Source: an uncultured Trueperaceae bacterium (GTDB lineage Bacteria > Deinococcota > Deinococci > Deinococcales > Trueperaceae). From it: a DNA stretch of 10,700 nucleotides. A model generated the notes under the pieces. It was not told the DNA's origin and searched no databases. It saw nothing but the letters and a program-made list of their open reading frames with translations. The position numbers were made by a program, and so were the translations under genes. The stretch is taken from the NCBI GenBank assembly GCA_937911855.1, contig CALDPK010000238.1, positions 1 through 10,700 on the forward strand, in the 5' to 3' direction. This document shows positions 1 to 6,871 of the stretch, in pieces (position 1 is the first letter of the stretch; each line of letters starts with the position of its first letter).

Positions 1-402
1 CGCGCCAAGGAGTCCCACGCGCTGATGAAGGCTGGCGCGGTGTCGGGCCTGTCCATTGGCTACTACGTGCGCGAATCGAGCTACGACGAGAAGACCGGCA
101 TCCGGACGTTGACCAGGCTCGACCTTGTCGAAATCAGCCTAGTGACCTTCCCGGCAAACGACGACGCACGAATCGACGCCATCAAGTCGAAGCTGGCCCA
201 TGGCTCGCTTCCGACGTTGCGCGAATTTGAGCAGCTTCTGCGGGAGCAGGGGTTCTCGAAAAATCAGGCGGCGGTCATTGCCAACCGCGGCCTGAAGCAC
301 ATGCTCGACCGAGGGGACTCGGGGAGCGATCCGGCAGACATCACCGCACTGATCAAGCAGATCAGCGCACCACTCCCCAAGCTCGAAGGAGCAAAGAAAT
401 GA
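1..402 (+). CDS. HK97-family prohead protease, C-terminal part (5' truncated by window edge)
   Basis: Serine protease of the HK97 prohead protease family, which cleaves the delta domain of the major capsid protein and matures the phage head. The frame is open from base 1, so the gene starts upstream and the internal ATG at 25 is not the start. Family hallmarks visible are AVSGLSIGY (nt 37-63) and the strand motif LDLVEISLVTFPAN (about nt 118-159), typical of the second half of the fold. The tail is hydrophilic and variable, as usual for this family. The stop overlaps the next gene's start as ATGA (399-402), the usual protease-capsid arrangement in siphovirus and prophage head modules. The catalytic His-containing N-terminal portion lies outside the window. 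Family assignment is secure; the host is not. Confidence 0.88.
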   Translation, partial: RAKESHALMKAGAVSGLSIGYYVRESSYDEKTGIRTLTRLDLVEISLVTFPANDDARIDAIKSKLAHGSLPTLREFEQLLREQGFSKNQAAVIANRGLKHMLDRGDSGSDPADITALIKQISAPLPKLEGAKK

Positions 403-1736
403 ACCGCAACCATCTTTCCGCCGCCATCCGCGGCACCATGCAGCGCAAGGAAGCCGGTGATCGTGCCGACGACCAGCTCGACATGAAGGCGCTGCAGGAG
501 GCCCTAGCCGCCCGCGACGCTGAGATCAAGGGCTTCGTCGAGAAGGCCAACGCCGAGATCGCCGAGACCGGCAAGGTCGCCGCCGACACCAAGGCGGCGC
601 TCGATCTGCTGTCGAAGGACGGCAACGAGATGCAGGCCCGCGTCTTGGACCTGGAGCAGAAGCTGGCCCGCCGTGGCGGTGACGAGGAAGAGTCCGGCAC
701 CAAGTCCTACGGCGAGCAATTCACCGCATCGGATGACTTCGAGGCGCTGGCCGCCGAGGCGCAAGCCGCCGGCATCACGACCTCGACGATCGCGATCGGC
801 TCCGAGGCCGACTTCGAACGCCTGGAAGAGATCGCGAGTGCGGGTGGAGGGCGGTACTACGAGGCGCTGGACGTGAGCACCCTGCCGCGCATCTTCAGCA
901 ATGAGGCGCTGACCGCCACGCGCGCGCTGCTCGTCGAGGAGCCTACCGTGCCGCGCGGCAGGCCCAACCAGCTCTACGACTTCCCGGCTGCGCTTCCTCC
1001 GGTCGATGCCTACGTCGCGACGAGCATCAAGTCGGACGCTCAGGAGCTCCTCTCGGGGCGGGAGGGCGAGCCGCTGCTGGCGGTGAGGAGGGCGGGCCTC
1101 GGACGGACCGCCGCGCTCACGACCGACCTCAACGGTTGGGCGGGCAGCTTCGGCTCCTGGCAGGGTCTTCCCGGGGCGCTCGGCACGCTGGGACGGTGGC
1201 TGCAGGCCGTGCCGCCTGGGTACGACGCGACCGCGAACCGCGACGGCAACGAGCTCGAGGTGGTAGTGGACGCGGTGCTCGCCGGCGAGTACGTGAACGG
1301 TGAGAGGCTCTCGGCCCGCTTCGGCGGAGCTACGGTCCAGCTGGACCAGGTCGGGCCCGGGCGCTACGTGGGTCGTGTGCCGTGGATCGAGAGCGCCGGC
1401 CAGGAGGTCGTCGTCGCTAGGGACGGAGACGTCGTGGCCCGGGCCTCCGTCACGGGTCCCGACCCGGAGTTCGCGGACATCGACGGGGCCCGCCTCCTCG
1501 AGGCGGTGGCGCAGCGCACCGGTGGAGCGGTCGTGACGGGTGAGACGTACGAGCCGGAGCTGGCGGGCGGCGGGCGGTCGATCTGGCAGTGGTTCCTCAC
1601 CGCGGCGGTGGCCGTGTTCATCGCGGAGCTGGCATGGCGCAGGCTCGCGCCGGCCACGACCACGGCCGCTCGCTCCGCTACCCCGGTCAGTCCTCGTGGT
1701 CGCTGGTCGACGGCTCGTCTACGTCGACCTTCATGA
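399..1736 (+). CDS. Chimeric ORF: HK97 major capsid protein N-terminus fused in frame to the C-terminal half of a VWA/GATase-like membrane protein
   Basis: The ATG at 399 has a good ribosome site (AAGGAG at 386-391, 7 nt spacing). Residues 1 to about 113 are a capsid delta domain: a long Ala/Glu/Lys coiled coil, then the linker with KSYGEQFTASDDF, which normally leads into the capsid shell domain. From about residue 115 the protein instead looks like the end of a von Willebrand A domain (TIAIGSEADFERLEEIASAGGGRYY, residues 130-154 region; LPRIFSNEALTATR). A glutamine-amidotransferase-like segment follows with the characteristic PLLAVRRAGLGRTAALTTDL-type stretch (residues 225-244), then one membrane helix (about 394-413) and a basic tail. 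No capsid shell domain is present. VWA/GATase proteins of this kind are usually about 700-900 aa membrane proteins of unknown role, so the N-terminal half is missing. The 3' end overlaps truD convergently by 50 bp. I regard this as two gene fragments joined at a break rather than one natural protein, although the frame is uninterrupted. Confidence 0.75.
   Translation: MNRNHLSAAIRGTMQRKEAGDRADDQLDMKALQEALAARDAEIKGFVEKANAEIAETGKVAADTKAALDLLSKDGNEMQARVLDLEQKLARRGGDEEESGTKSYGEQFTASDDFEALAAEAQAAGITTSTIAIGSEADFERLEEIASAGGGRYYEALDVSTLPRIFSNEALTATRALLVEEPTVPRGRPNQLYDFPAALPPVDAYVATSIKSDAQELLSGREGEPLLAVRRAGLGRTAALTTDLNGWAGSFGSWQGLPGALGTLGRWLQAVPPGYDATANRDGNELEVVVDAVLAGEYVNGERLSARFGGATVQLDQVGPGRYVGRVPWIESAGQEVVVARDGDVVARASVTGPDPEFADIDGARLLEAVAQRTGGAVVTGETYEPELAGGGRSIWQWFLTAAVAVFIAELAWRRLAPATTTAARSATPVSPRGRWSTARLRRPS
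735..772. other. Junction 1: phage capsid block to VWA/TruD block
   Basis: Capsid-like protein sequence stops and VWA-like sequence begins within this Ala/Glu-rich stretch (residues about 112-125 of the fused ORF). The exact base cannot be fixed because both sides could encode the low-complexity ALAAEAQAAG stretch. It is inferred from loss of the capsid shell domain downstream and of the VWA N-terminal half upstream. Confidence 0.65.
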
Positions 1737-2778
1737 CCTCACGCAGAACCGACGTCGCGTAGGAGCCTTTCGGCAGGCCGAAACTGATCGCGTACCCGCC
1801 CTCGACCTCTTCGACCCGCGGCTCGGAGACGATGATCCTCGTCAGGCGCCTGTCGCCCCGCCGCGAGCCGAAGCCGGCCCAAGACAGCCCCAGCCTCTCC
1901 AGCACCTGAGCCTCGAACTCCCCCGCTCTCGCGGGTGAGGGCTTGACCTTGCGCCCGTAGAGGGGCACGGTGGCGCTTATCTGGAGCGACCACGCCCGCC
2001 CGGCCTCCTCTCGCTCGTCCTCGACGAGGAAGGTGCCGCCGGTGTCGTGCTTGCGCGCCCAGTCGCCTTCGATCACGGTCTCGTACAGGCCCGCACGGAC
2101 GCGGTCTGCCAGGACCTCGTTGAAGAACAGGGACTGCAGGGCGGACACGAAGAAGCGCTTGAGGCGATGGCCGCCAGGCACGCGCTCCCCGCGTAGGACC
2201 AGCCAGCCATCGTAGGCGTTGGAGCCGAAGCGGCCGAAGCGCTGGGGCCCGAACCAGTTGGGAGCGCCGCGAGCGGCGAGAGCGTTGAGGGCGCGCTCCG
2301 CGCGCTCGGTCGCGCCCGGGTCCGGGCGCCTCACGGTCACTTCGAAGCGGTTGCCTTTCAGGTGCCCGATACCCAGCTTGTTGCCGTGCAGGGAGCGCTC
2401 GAGCACGCGCACACCGGGCAACCCCTCGAGCGCTGCGACTGCCGCCTCGTCACGCTTCGGCAGGCTCAGCCACTGCGTGGTGAGGGCGTGCTTGTCCTTC
2501 AGGCCCGCCACACCGATCGAGGCCTCGCTGACGCCATGTCCCATCAGGGCGGTGACGAGGTCACGGGTCGTCAGGGACCGCTTCTCGACGAGGAGATAGA
2601 GGTGAGAGCCGCGCCCCTCCGGCAGGTAGAGAGGCTGTTCCTCGACGACGAAGTCTTCGGGTCGCTCGCGGATGGTGCCGCCGGTGCCGGCCACCTCGGC
2701 GGTGACGAAAGGTAGCCGCTCCCAGCTGAACGTGAGTAGCTCGCGCCTGTCGGCCTCGCGGCCGTCTTCCTGGGTCAA
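1687..2778 (-). CDS. truD: tRNA pseudouridine(13) synthase TruD
   Basis: Isomerises uridine 13 of tRNA to pseudouridine; cytoplasmic. The 363-residue product has full family length. Visible motifs are the N-terminal GGTIRERPEDFVVEE (residues 33-47), the catalytic-loop motif GLKDKHALTTQ (92-102, nucleophile Asp95), NKLGIGHLKGNRFEV in the mid region, and GAPNWFGPQRFG, all classic TruD elements. The start codon is TTG (2776-2778), overlapping the stop of the upstream LON-domain gene as TTGA. No strong Shine-Dalgarno is seen, so translational coupling is likely. The next in-frame starts would remove the conserved N-terminal strand, which supports the TTG. The 3' end overlaps the tail of the convergent VWA ORF by 50 bp. 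TruD outside Proteobacteria is patchy, which fits a Deinococcota or similar source but does not prove it. Confidence 0.93.
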   Translation of the reverse strand: MTQEDGREADRRELLTFSWERLPFVTAEVAGTGGTIRERPEDFVVEEQPLYLPEGRGSHLYLLVEKRSLTTRDLVTALMGHGVSEASIGVAGLKDKHALTTQWLSLPKRDEAAVAALEGLPGVRVLERSLHGNKLGIGHLKGNRFEVTVRRPDPGATERAERALNALAARGAPNWFGPQRFGRFGSNAYDGWLVLRGERVPGGHRLKRFFVSALQSLFFNEVLADRVRAGLYETVIEGDWARKHDTGGTFLVEDEREEAGRAWSLQISATVPLYGRKVKPSPARAGEFEAQVLERLGLSWAGFGSRRGDRRLTRIIVSEPRVEEVEGGYAISFGLPKGSYATSVLREVMKVDVDEPSTSDHED

Positions 2779-3452
2779 GCTCGCTGCCGACGCGAACGCG
2801 TCCGGCGCTTGGTCATGCGCTCCAGCATCAGATGGCGGGCAAGGTCGAACCTCTCGGTGAGGGACGGCGCCGCCAGCAACGGCTGCTTGCTCGCGGCGGG
2901 CACCCGGATGTTCGCGCAGACGAAGGAGGCCTGGTACAGCGGGTCCTCAGGCAGGTGGACGTCGATGTCGGTGTCGCCTCGATAGAGGGTGTCGGCGTAA
3001 GCACGGAACGTGTCGATGGCGTCCCAGGCGGCCACGGCCTCTGCGTTGGGGTCGCCCCGCACGACCGGGGCAGGGCGGTAGTCGGCGAAGTAGAGCGGCC
3101 GCTTGTCTCCCGCGCCGTCGGCCACGTCCTGTGAGTGCGAGATGTCGACCTCGCAGCGTTCCTGGCCGTGCAGCACGAGGTCGAAGCCCTCGTCCGTCTC
3201 CTCGACGCTGAGCAGGTGCACGAGGGTCCCGTAGCGCTCGAACTGCTCCTCGGTGTCGCGGATGGGTGCTGTAGGTGGCGTGAAGACCGTGATGAACCGC
3301 TTGGGCTCGCTCTCCTGTGCCAGCGCGAGCTTCACGAGGTGCTTGTAGCGCTCCTCGGTGGCGGTGACGGGCACCGTCATGCCGGGGAACACCACGACGT
3401 CGAGCGGCAGAACCGGTAGCGCTTCCGCGCCGTATGGCTTCGCTTCGTCCAT
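2775..3452 (-). CDS. LON peptidase substrate-binding-domain protein (stand-alone)
   Basis: A 225-residue protein with only the N-terminal LON (PUA-like) domain and no AAA+ or protease domain. The signature is LPVLPLDVVVFPGMTVPV near residues 12-29, followed by EERY as in Lon N-domains; the C-terminus is strongly basic (KRRTRSRRQR). Such stand-alone proteins are widespread; their function is mostly unknown, with substrate recognition a presumption from Lon. I chose the ATG at 3452 because GGGAGAGG sits 2-9 nt upstream and the conserved domain begins soon after. A longer frame from an ATG at 3515 adds 21 poorly conserved-looking residues with a weak ribosome site. It overlaps truD by 4 bp and is presumably co-transcribed with it. 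Confidence 0.87.
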   Translation of the reverse strand: MDEAKPYGAEALPVLPLDVVVFPGMTVPVTATEERYKHLVKLALAQESEPKRFITVFTPPTAPIRDTEEQFERYGTLVHLLSVEETDEGFDLVLHGQERCEVDISHSQDVADGAGDKRPLYFADYRPAPVVRGDPNAEAVAAWDAIDTFRAYADTLYRGDTDIDVHLPEDPLYQASFVCANIRVPAASKQPLLAAPSLTERFDLARHLMLERMTKRRTRSRRQRA

Positions 3453-3475
3453 GGCCTCTCCCACGACCCAACGGT

Positions 3476-3510
3476 ACCAGGGGGCAGCGAGGACGTCTGC
3501 CGCCCCCCAC
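3476..3510 (-). other. GC-rich hairpin in the UbiA-LON gap
   Basis: GGGGGC (3480-3485) faces GCCCCC (3502-3507), and two further pairs continue inward across one position that is A/C on the plus strand but a G-U wobble in minus-strand RNA. The minus transcript could thus form a 9-bp stem with a loop of about 10 nt. No T-run follows, so it is not a canonical terminator. It lies upstream of the preferred LON-gene start and could separate that gene from the prenyltransferase transcript. Confidence 0.35.
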
Positions 3511-3583
3511 ACCATGGTTCTTCAGCTTTCCTTCGCGAAGGGAGGGCCCTGAGGGTCGCTCGGGCCGCACGGGTCGCGCAGGC

Positions 3584-4192
3584 TCAGCGCCAGACGAGGC
3601 CGAGGATCGTCCCCAGGAGCACCAGGGGCCCGAGCACCAGGTTCACGTTGAACGCGTCGAGGGCTCGGGCGTTCCGGTAGCGCCTGAGCGCCCTCACCTG
3701 CTGTATCAGAAAGCCGACGACGACCGCCCACATCAGTGGGTACGCGAGCCCGAGGCCCTCGTAGGGCCAGCTCGGGTCGAAGGCCGTGACCGAGCCCACG
3801 CCCATCAGCGCCAGCACGGAGACCGTGTACAGCGCGCCCACCGCGAAGACCGCGCGGTCCTCTCCCAGGTCGGCAGGCAGGCTGTGAACCCCGTGCTCGC
3901 GGTCGTGCCCCAAGTCCGCGAACGCGTAGATGACGTCGAACCCGGCCACCCAGGCCGCTACCGCGATCCAGAGGAGCACGGCCACCAGGTGGAAGGAACC
4001 GGTGACCGCGATGAACCCGCCGGCCGCCGCGGCACCGATGGTCACTCCCAACCACAGGTGGCAGGCCCACGTGATGCGCTTCGTGTACGGGTAGGCGATG
4101 AGGAACGCCAGCGCGACGGGCAGGAGCGCGAGCGTGAGGGGGTTGAGGGCCGAGCCGGCGAACGCCAGCGATGCGGCGAGTACTATTGGCAA
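3584..4192 (-). CDS. UbiA-family polyprenyltransferase, N-terminus missing (menaquinone/ubiquinone-type)
   Basis: Integral membrane prenyltransferase that attaches a polyprenyl chain to an aromatic quinone precursor. The 202 visible residues form about six hydrophobic segments. Hallmarks are YPYTKR (residues 34-39) and the second Asp-rich motif DVIYAFADLGHD (86-97; D86, D93, D97) followed by HSLPADLG, as in 4-hydroxybenzoate-type and MqnP-type UbiA enzymes. The first Asp-rich motif (NDxxDxxxD) and about 90 N-terminal residues are absent because the frame runs into the junction with the Bat block at about 4190. The TTG at 4192 is an ORF-calling artefact, not a credible start. The intact gene probably was about 290 aa. 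The substrate cannot be decided from this part; futalosine-pathway MqnP or UbiA are both possible. Confidence 0.85.
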   Translation of the reverse strand: MPIVLAASLAFAGSALNPLTLALLPVALAFLIAYPYTKRITWACHLWLGVTIGAAAAGGFIAVTGSFHLVAVLLWIAVAAWVAGFDVIYAFADLGHDREHGVHSLPADLGEDRAVFAVGALYTVSVLALMGVGSVTAFDPSWPYEGLGLAYPLMWAVVVGFLIQQVRALRRYRNARALDAFNVNLVLGPLVLLGTILGLVWR

Positions 4193-4200
4193 TATGAAGC
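4183..4200. other. Junction 2: UbiA block to Bat block
   Basis: A minus-strand UbiA gene lacking its N-terminus meets a plus-strand BatC-like gene lacking everything but its last 40 or so residues. Two genes pointing away from each other cannot both be truncated at the same point in an intact genome, so a break or join lies here. Confidence 0.75.
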
Positions 4201-4319
4201 ACGACGAACAGCAACAGGCACTGGATCAGTGGCTGGAAGCCATTCCCGATGAGCCGGCTGAACTGCTTAGACGCAAGTTCCTGTACCAATACCAGCAGCG
4301 TAAGGAAGCGCAGCCGTGA
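4194..4319 (+). CDS. BatC-like protein, C-terminal tail only
   Basis: About 41 residues, including QQQALDQWLEAIPDEPAELL and RRKFLYQYQQRK. This QxALxxWLxxIPDxPxxLLRRKF pattern is the conserved end of BatB/BatC-type TPR proteins that precede batD in gammaproteobacterial aerotolerance operons. The TPR and membrane domains are absent, cut by the junction just upstream. The ATG at 4194 is an internal or junction codon rather than a demonstrated start. The stop overlaps the batD GTG start by 4 bp (GTGA, 4316-4319), so the two were translationally coupled. Confidence 0.72.
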   Translation: MKHDEQQQALDQWLEAIPDEPAELLRRKFLYQYQQRKEAQP

Positions 4320-5980
4320 AACGATTCATCTTCTGGTTTTTGCTACTGATGATCCCGGCGCTGGCAGAGGCTTCGCTGCAGGCAAGTGTCGACCGCACCA
4401 GGCTAATAGAAGGCGAATCGGTGGAACTGACCCTTGAGGCACCGGGTGCCAGCCGGTCTGTGCGCCCCGACTTCGGCCCGCTGGAGGAGCATTTCCATGT
4501 CCAGGGTACTCGGCAACTCAATCTGGCAGGTCAGTCCGATGGGACCGCCCAGCGCACCACGCGCTGGGTGGTTAACCTGCGACCAAAACGCACCGGCTTC
4601 GTCGCCATTCCCCCTATCCGGCTTGGTAACCTGGAGAGTGAACCGATCGGCCTGCAGGTCCTCACCGCAGCTCAAGCGGCCCAGGACAGCGTCGCCCAGC
4701 TGGCACCGATCTTCATCGACAGTGAAGTCGATGTGGAAAACCCCTACGTTCAGGCTCAGGTGCTCTTGACCCTGAGGATCTACCATTCGGTATCGCTATA
4801 TGACGACTCCACTCTGAGCGGGCTGGAGATTCCGAACGCACGGGTCGAGAGCCTCGGCCCGGCCGAACAATCGGAGCAGCTGATCAATGGCGTGCGCCAT
4901 GGGGTCATTGAAGTACGCTATGCCATTTACCCGCAGCAGAGCGGCACGCTGGAAATTCCCTCCCAGTTGTTCAGCGCCACCACACTTCAGGCAGTCGACC
5001 CTTCGGCGCGATTCTCTGCGCGTACGGGACGGCTGGTTCAGGTGCGATCTCCGAGCATCATGCTCAACGTGCGGCCGGTACCGGATGATTATCCCTCCGG
5101 CGCGCCCTGGATTCCGGCCAGTGATCTCAGCCTGTCTCAACACTGGCAGCCTGACCCCGGCGCTGATCTGATCAGCGGCGAGCCCCTCACCCGCACGCTG
5201 ACGGTCGAAGCCGAAGGGCTGAGCGCCAGCCAGCTACCCATTCTGCACAGTCTGGTGCCGGGCAGTGAAAAACACCTGCGCCAGTACACCGATCAGCCAA
5301 AACTGGAAAACCGCACCCGCGACAGCGGCATTCGTGGCATTCGCCAGGACAGCGCCGCGCTGGTCGCACAGACCGATGGGGTGTTTCGTATTCCCGAGCT
5401 GCGTCTGCACTGGTGGGACACCACAAATGACCAGCTGCGCACAGAGACACTGGAAAGCGTAACCCTCAATGTCAGCGGTCTGGATACCGCAGCTCCTTCG
5501 ATCAACGAGGGGGGCGTAACGGAGCCCAGCCTGTTCGTACCCGCCGTCTGGCCCTGGCAGCTCGCCAGCCTGCTGCTGAGCATTGCGCTCAGCGCCTGTC
5601 TGCTGCTGTTATACCGCGCGCGCCGTGCGCTGCGCGAAGGGGAAGTGATTGAAGAAGAGGAAATTCTGGGCGAAGAACATCAGGGTAACCCCCTCGGTGA
5701 TCTGCAAATCGCCTGCCGTGGCAACCATCCTGCCGAAGCGCGTAAAGCGCTTGAAGCCTGGGCGAGGCAGCAGCACAGCGAAGGCTTGATCGCCCTGACC
5801 CAGCACAACCAGGAGCTGGCCGACGCGCTCGACGAATTGAATGCCTGCCTGTTTGGCCAGACAGAACATCCCTGGCGCGGGAAACCGCTCTGGCGTGCCG
5901 TTCGGATGACCATACAGAGCCGCCAGCGTGCCGCCGATGCACCTGTCGATCCACTCGGAACGCTCTATCCTGACGTTTAA
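4316..5980 (+). CDS. batD: BatD-like aerotolerance protein
   Basis: Complete 554-residue protein of the BatD (oxygen-tolerance) family. Bat proteins with their MoxR ATPase partner sit at the inner membrane and are linked to oxidative and envelope stress tolerance; the biochemical role is unsettled. The product has a signal peptide (residues 1-19, hydrophobic FIFWFLLLMIPALA then AEA), a long periplasmic beta-rich region with repeated Ig-like modules (for example SVDRTRLIEGESVELTL at 24-40, NPYVQAQVLLTLRIYHS at 142-158), one membrane helix (about 414-434) and a cytoplasmic acidic then helical tail. The start is GTG with AAGGAAG upstream (4302-4308, 7 nt spacing), overlapping the BatC-like stop. 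Length and layout match the family, with no sign of damage. Codon use is less extreme in GC than in the preceding block. Confidence 0.9.
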   Translation: MKRFIFWFLLLMIPALAEASLQASVDRTRLIEGESVELTLEAPGASRSVRPDFGPLEEHFHVQGTRQLNLAGQSDGTAQRTTRWVVNLRPKRTGFVAIPPIRLGNLESEPIGLQVLTAAQAAQDSVAQLAPIFIDSEVDVENPYVQAQVLLTLRIYHSVSLYDDSTLSGLEIPNARVESLGPAEQSEQLINGVRHGVIEVRYAIYPQQSGTLEIPSQLFSATTLQAVDPSARFSARTGRLVQVRSPSIMLNVRPVPDDYPSGAPWIPASDLSLSQHWQPDPGADLISGEPLTRTLTVEAEGLSASQLPILHSLVPGSEKHLRQYTDQPKLENRTRDSGIRGIRQDSAALVAQTDGVFRIPELRLHWWDTTNDQLRTETLESVTLNVSGLDTAAPSINEGGVTEPSLFVPAVWPWQLASLLLSIALSACLLLLYRARRALREGEVIEEEEILGEEHQGNPLGDLQIACRGNHPAEARKALEAWARQQHSEGLIALTQHNQELADALDELNACLFGQTEHPWRGKPLWRAVRMTIQSRQRAADAPVDPLGTLYPDV

Positions 5981-6037
5981 GATGCGCGTCGCACGGCTCA
6001 GCCACTCATCCATTTAAAGGAACCGCCTCCCGGGCCA

Positions 6038-6080
6038 GGGCTTCTATACGTGAAGCCCATCGGGCGCCGTCACCCGGCGC
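6038..6080 (+). other. Two tandem hairpins between batD and the SDR gene
   Basis: GGGCTTC (6038-6044) and GAAGCCC (6052-6058) form a perfect 7-bp stem with loop TATACGT. GCGCCG (6064-6069) and CGGCGC (6075-6080) form a 6-bp stem with loop TCACC. The second ends 3 nt before the AGGAGGA ribosome site (6084-6090) of the SDR gene. Neither has a T-run, so they are either weak termination structures for batD, an operator, or a 5' leader fold. Confidence 0.45.
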
Positions 6081-6093
6081 ATCAGGAGGATCA

Positions 6094-6795
6094 ATGAAAA
6101 TCAAACTGAAACCTCTTAACGAGCAGGTCATGGTGCTGACCGGCGCGTCCAGCGGAATAGGCCTCGCAACTGCCCGCCTGGCCACACAGGCGGGAGCCAG
6201 GATGACGTTGGTTGCCCGCAATGAGCAGGCCCTGAAAGATGTCGAGCGCGAGCTTGCAGCTGGCGAAAACGTCATGCACGTAGTGGCCGATGTGGGCAAG
6301 CGTGAAGACCTCGAACGCGTTGCCAGCGAAACGATAAACCGGTTTGGTGGCTTTGATACCTGGATCAACAATGCAGGCAGCTCAGTCTGGGGCCGCATGG
6401 ATGAAGTGCGCGATGAAGACGTCTACCGGGTCATGCAAACCAACTTCTGGGGCACCCATTACGGATCGAGCATCGCTATCCGCCACCTGCGCAACAAGGG
6501 GGGCGCCCTGATAAACATTGGCAGCCTGGAATCCGCGGCAGCCCTGCCCCTGCATGCCGCATACAGCGCGAGCAAACACGCGGTGAAAGGCATGACAGAC
6601 GCCTTGCGCGTGGAACTGGCGCAATCAGGCACGCCGATCTCGGTCACGCTGGTGCGCCCTCCTGCCATCAACACGCTGTTCAACGACCACGCGAAGAGCT
6701 ATCTGCCCAGCGCCCCGACCTTCCCTCCGCCGGTGGAGCTCGGTCCCCGCACGTTCCGGTGGCCCCCCGACGTCGTGCAGAGCTGGATTGAATAA
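6094..6795 (+). CDS. Short-chain dehydrogenase/reductase (SDR), C-terminus replaced at a junction
   Basis: NAD(P)-dependent oxidoreductase of the classical SDR fold; the substrate is unknown. Motifs are all present: TGASSGIG cofactor loop (residues 16-23), NNAG (92-95), structural Asn117, catalytic Ser144 in NIGSLES, and YSASK with Tyr157/Lys161. Arg42, after the second beta strand, suggests NADP(H) preference. The start ATG at 6094 has a near-perfect AGGAGGA site 3 nt upstream. The protein follows a known SDR subfamily up to INTLFNDHAKSYLPSAPTFPPPV (about residue 214), which is normally followed by YAPE and about 100 more residues. Here the frame turns into an unrelated tail ending DVVQSWIE, 233 aa in all. 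The core is intact but the C-terminal part is missing, so I treat it as truncated. Confidence 0.82.
   Translation: MKIKLKPLNEQVMVLTGASSGIGLATARLATQAGARMTLVARNEQALKDVERELAAGENVMHVVADVGKREDLERVASETINRFGGFDTWINNAGSSVWGRMDEVRDEDVYRVMQTNFWGTHYGSSIAIRHLRNKGGALINIGSLESAAALPLHAAYSASKHAVKGMTDALRVELAQSGTPISVTLVRPPAINTLFNDHAKSYLPSAPTFPPPVELGPRTFRWPPDVVQSWIE
6728..6745. other. Junction 3: SDR gene to methyltransferase/sirtuin block
   Basis: SDR-like protein sequence ends after PTFPPPV, and the following codons (to the stop at 6795) have no resemblance to the family's C-terminal region. GC content also rises on this side. The tail may be the true 3' end of a different gene joined in frame, or out-of-frame readthrough; I cannot tell which. 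Confidence 0.6.
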
Positions 6796-6807
6796 TTAGT
6801 TCTTCGT

Positions 6808-6841
6808 TGGTACTGACCTCGTAAGTACGACGTCAGTACCA
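6808..6841. repeat. 34-bp near-perfect inverted repeat
   Basis: The arms TGGTACTGAC (6808-6817) and GTCAGTACCA (6832-6841) are perfectly complementary. After one C/C mismatch the pairing continues TCGTA (6819-6823) with TACGA (6826-6830), leaving only AG in the centre. It lies between the end of the plus-strand ORF (6795) and the end of the convergent methyltransferase gene (6872). There is no T-run on either side, so it is not a canonical intrinsic terminator, though a bidirectional transcription-stopping cruciform is the simplest role. Confidence 0.8.
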
Positions 6842-6871
6842 GCGCCCGCCGGAAACCGCAACCGGCTGAGT

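Noticed and set aside
362..764. Two minus-strand frames opposite the capsid N-terminus
   Set aside because: Antisense shadows of an Ala/Glu/Lys coiled-coil coding region; no motif, no ribosome site.
4098..4193. Upstream extension of the BatC-like frame
   Set aside because: This stretch is antisense to well-formed UbiA membrane helices, so the frame is open by chance across the junction.
3434..4252. 272-residue plus-strand frame opposite the LON and UbiA genes
   Set aside because: Composition dominated by Arg, Glu, Pro, Gly and His; antisense shadow of two recognised genes and runs across junction 2.
399..4319. A new phage-encoded defence or stress island linking capsid, VWA, TruD, UbiA and Bat genes
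   Set aside because: The genes are cut at block boundaries and each block has a coherent but different ancestry signal, so the neighbourhood is not evidence of shared function.
6808..6841. Integron attC site
   Set aside because: Although a long imperfect palindrome, it lacks the RYYYAAC/GTTRRRY end motifs and has a 2-nt centre without unpaired spacer bases.
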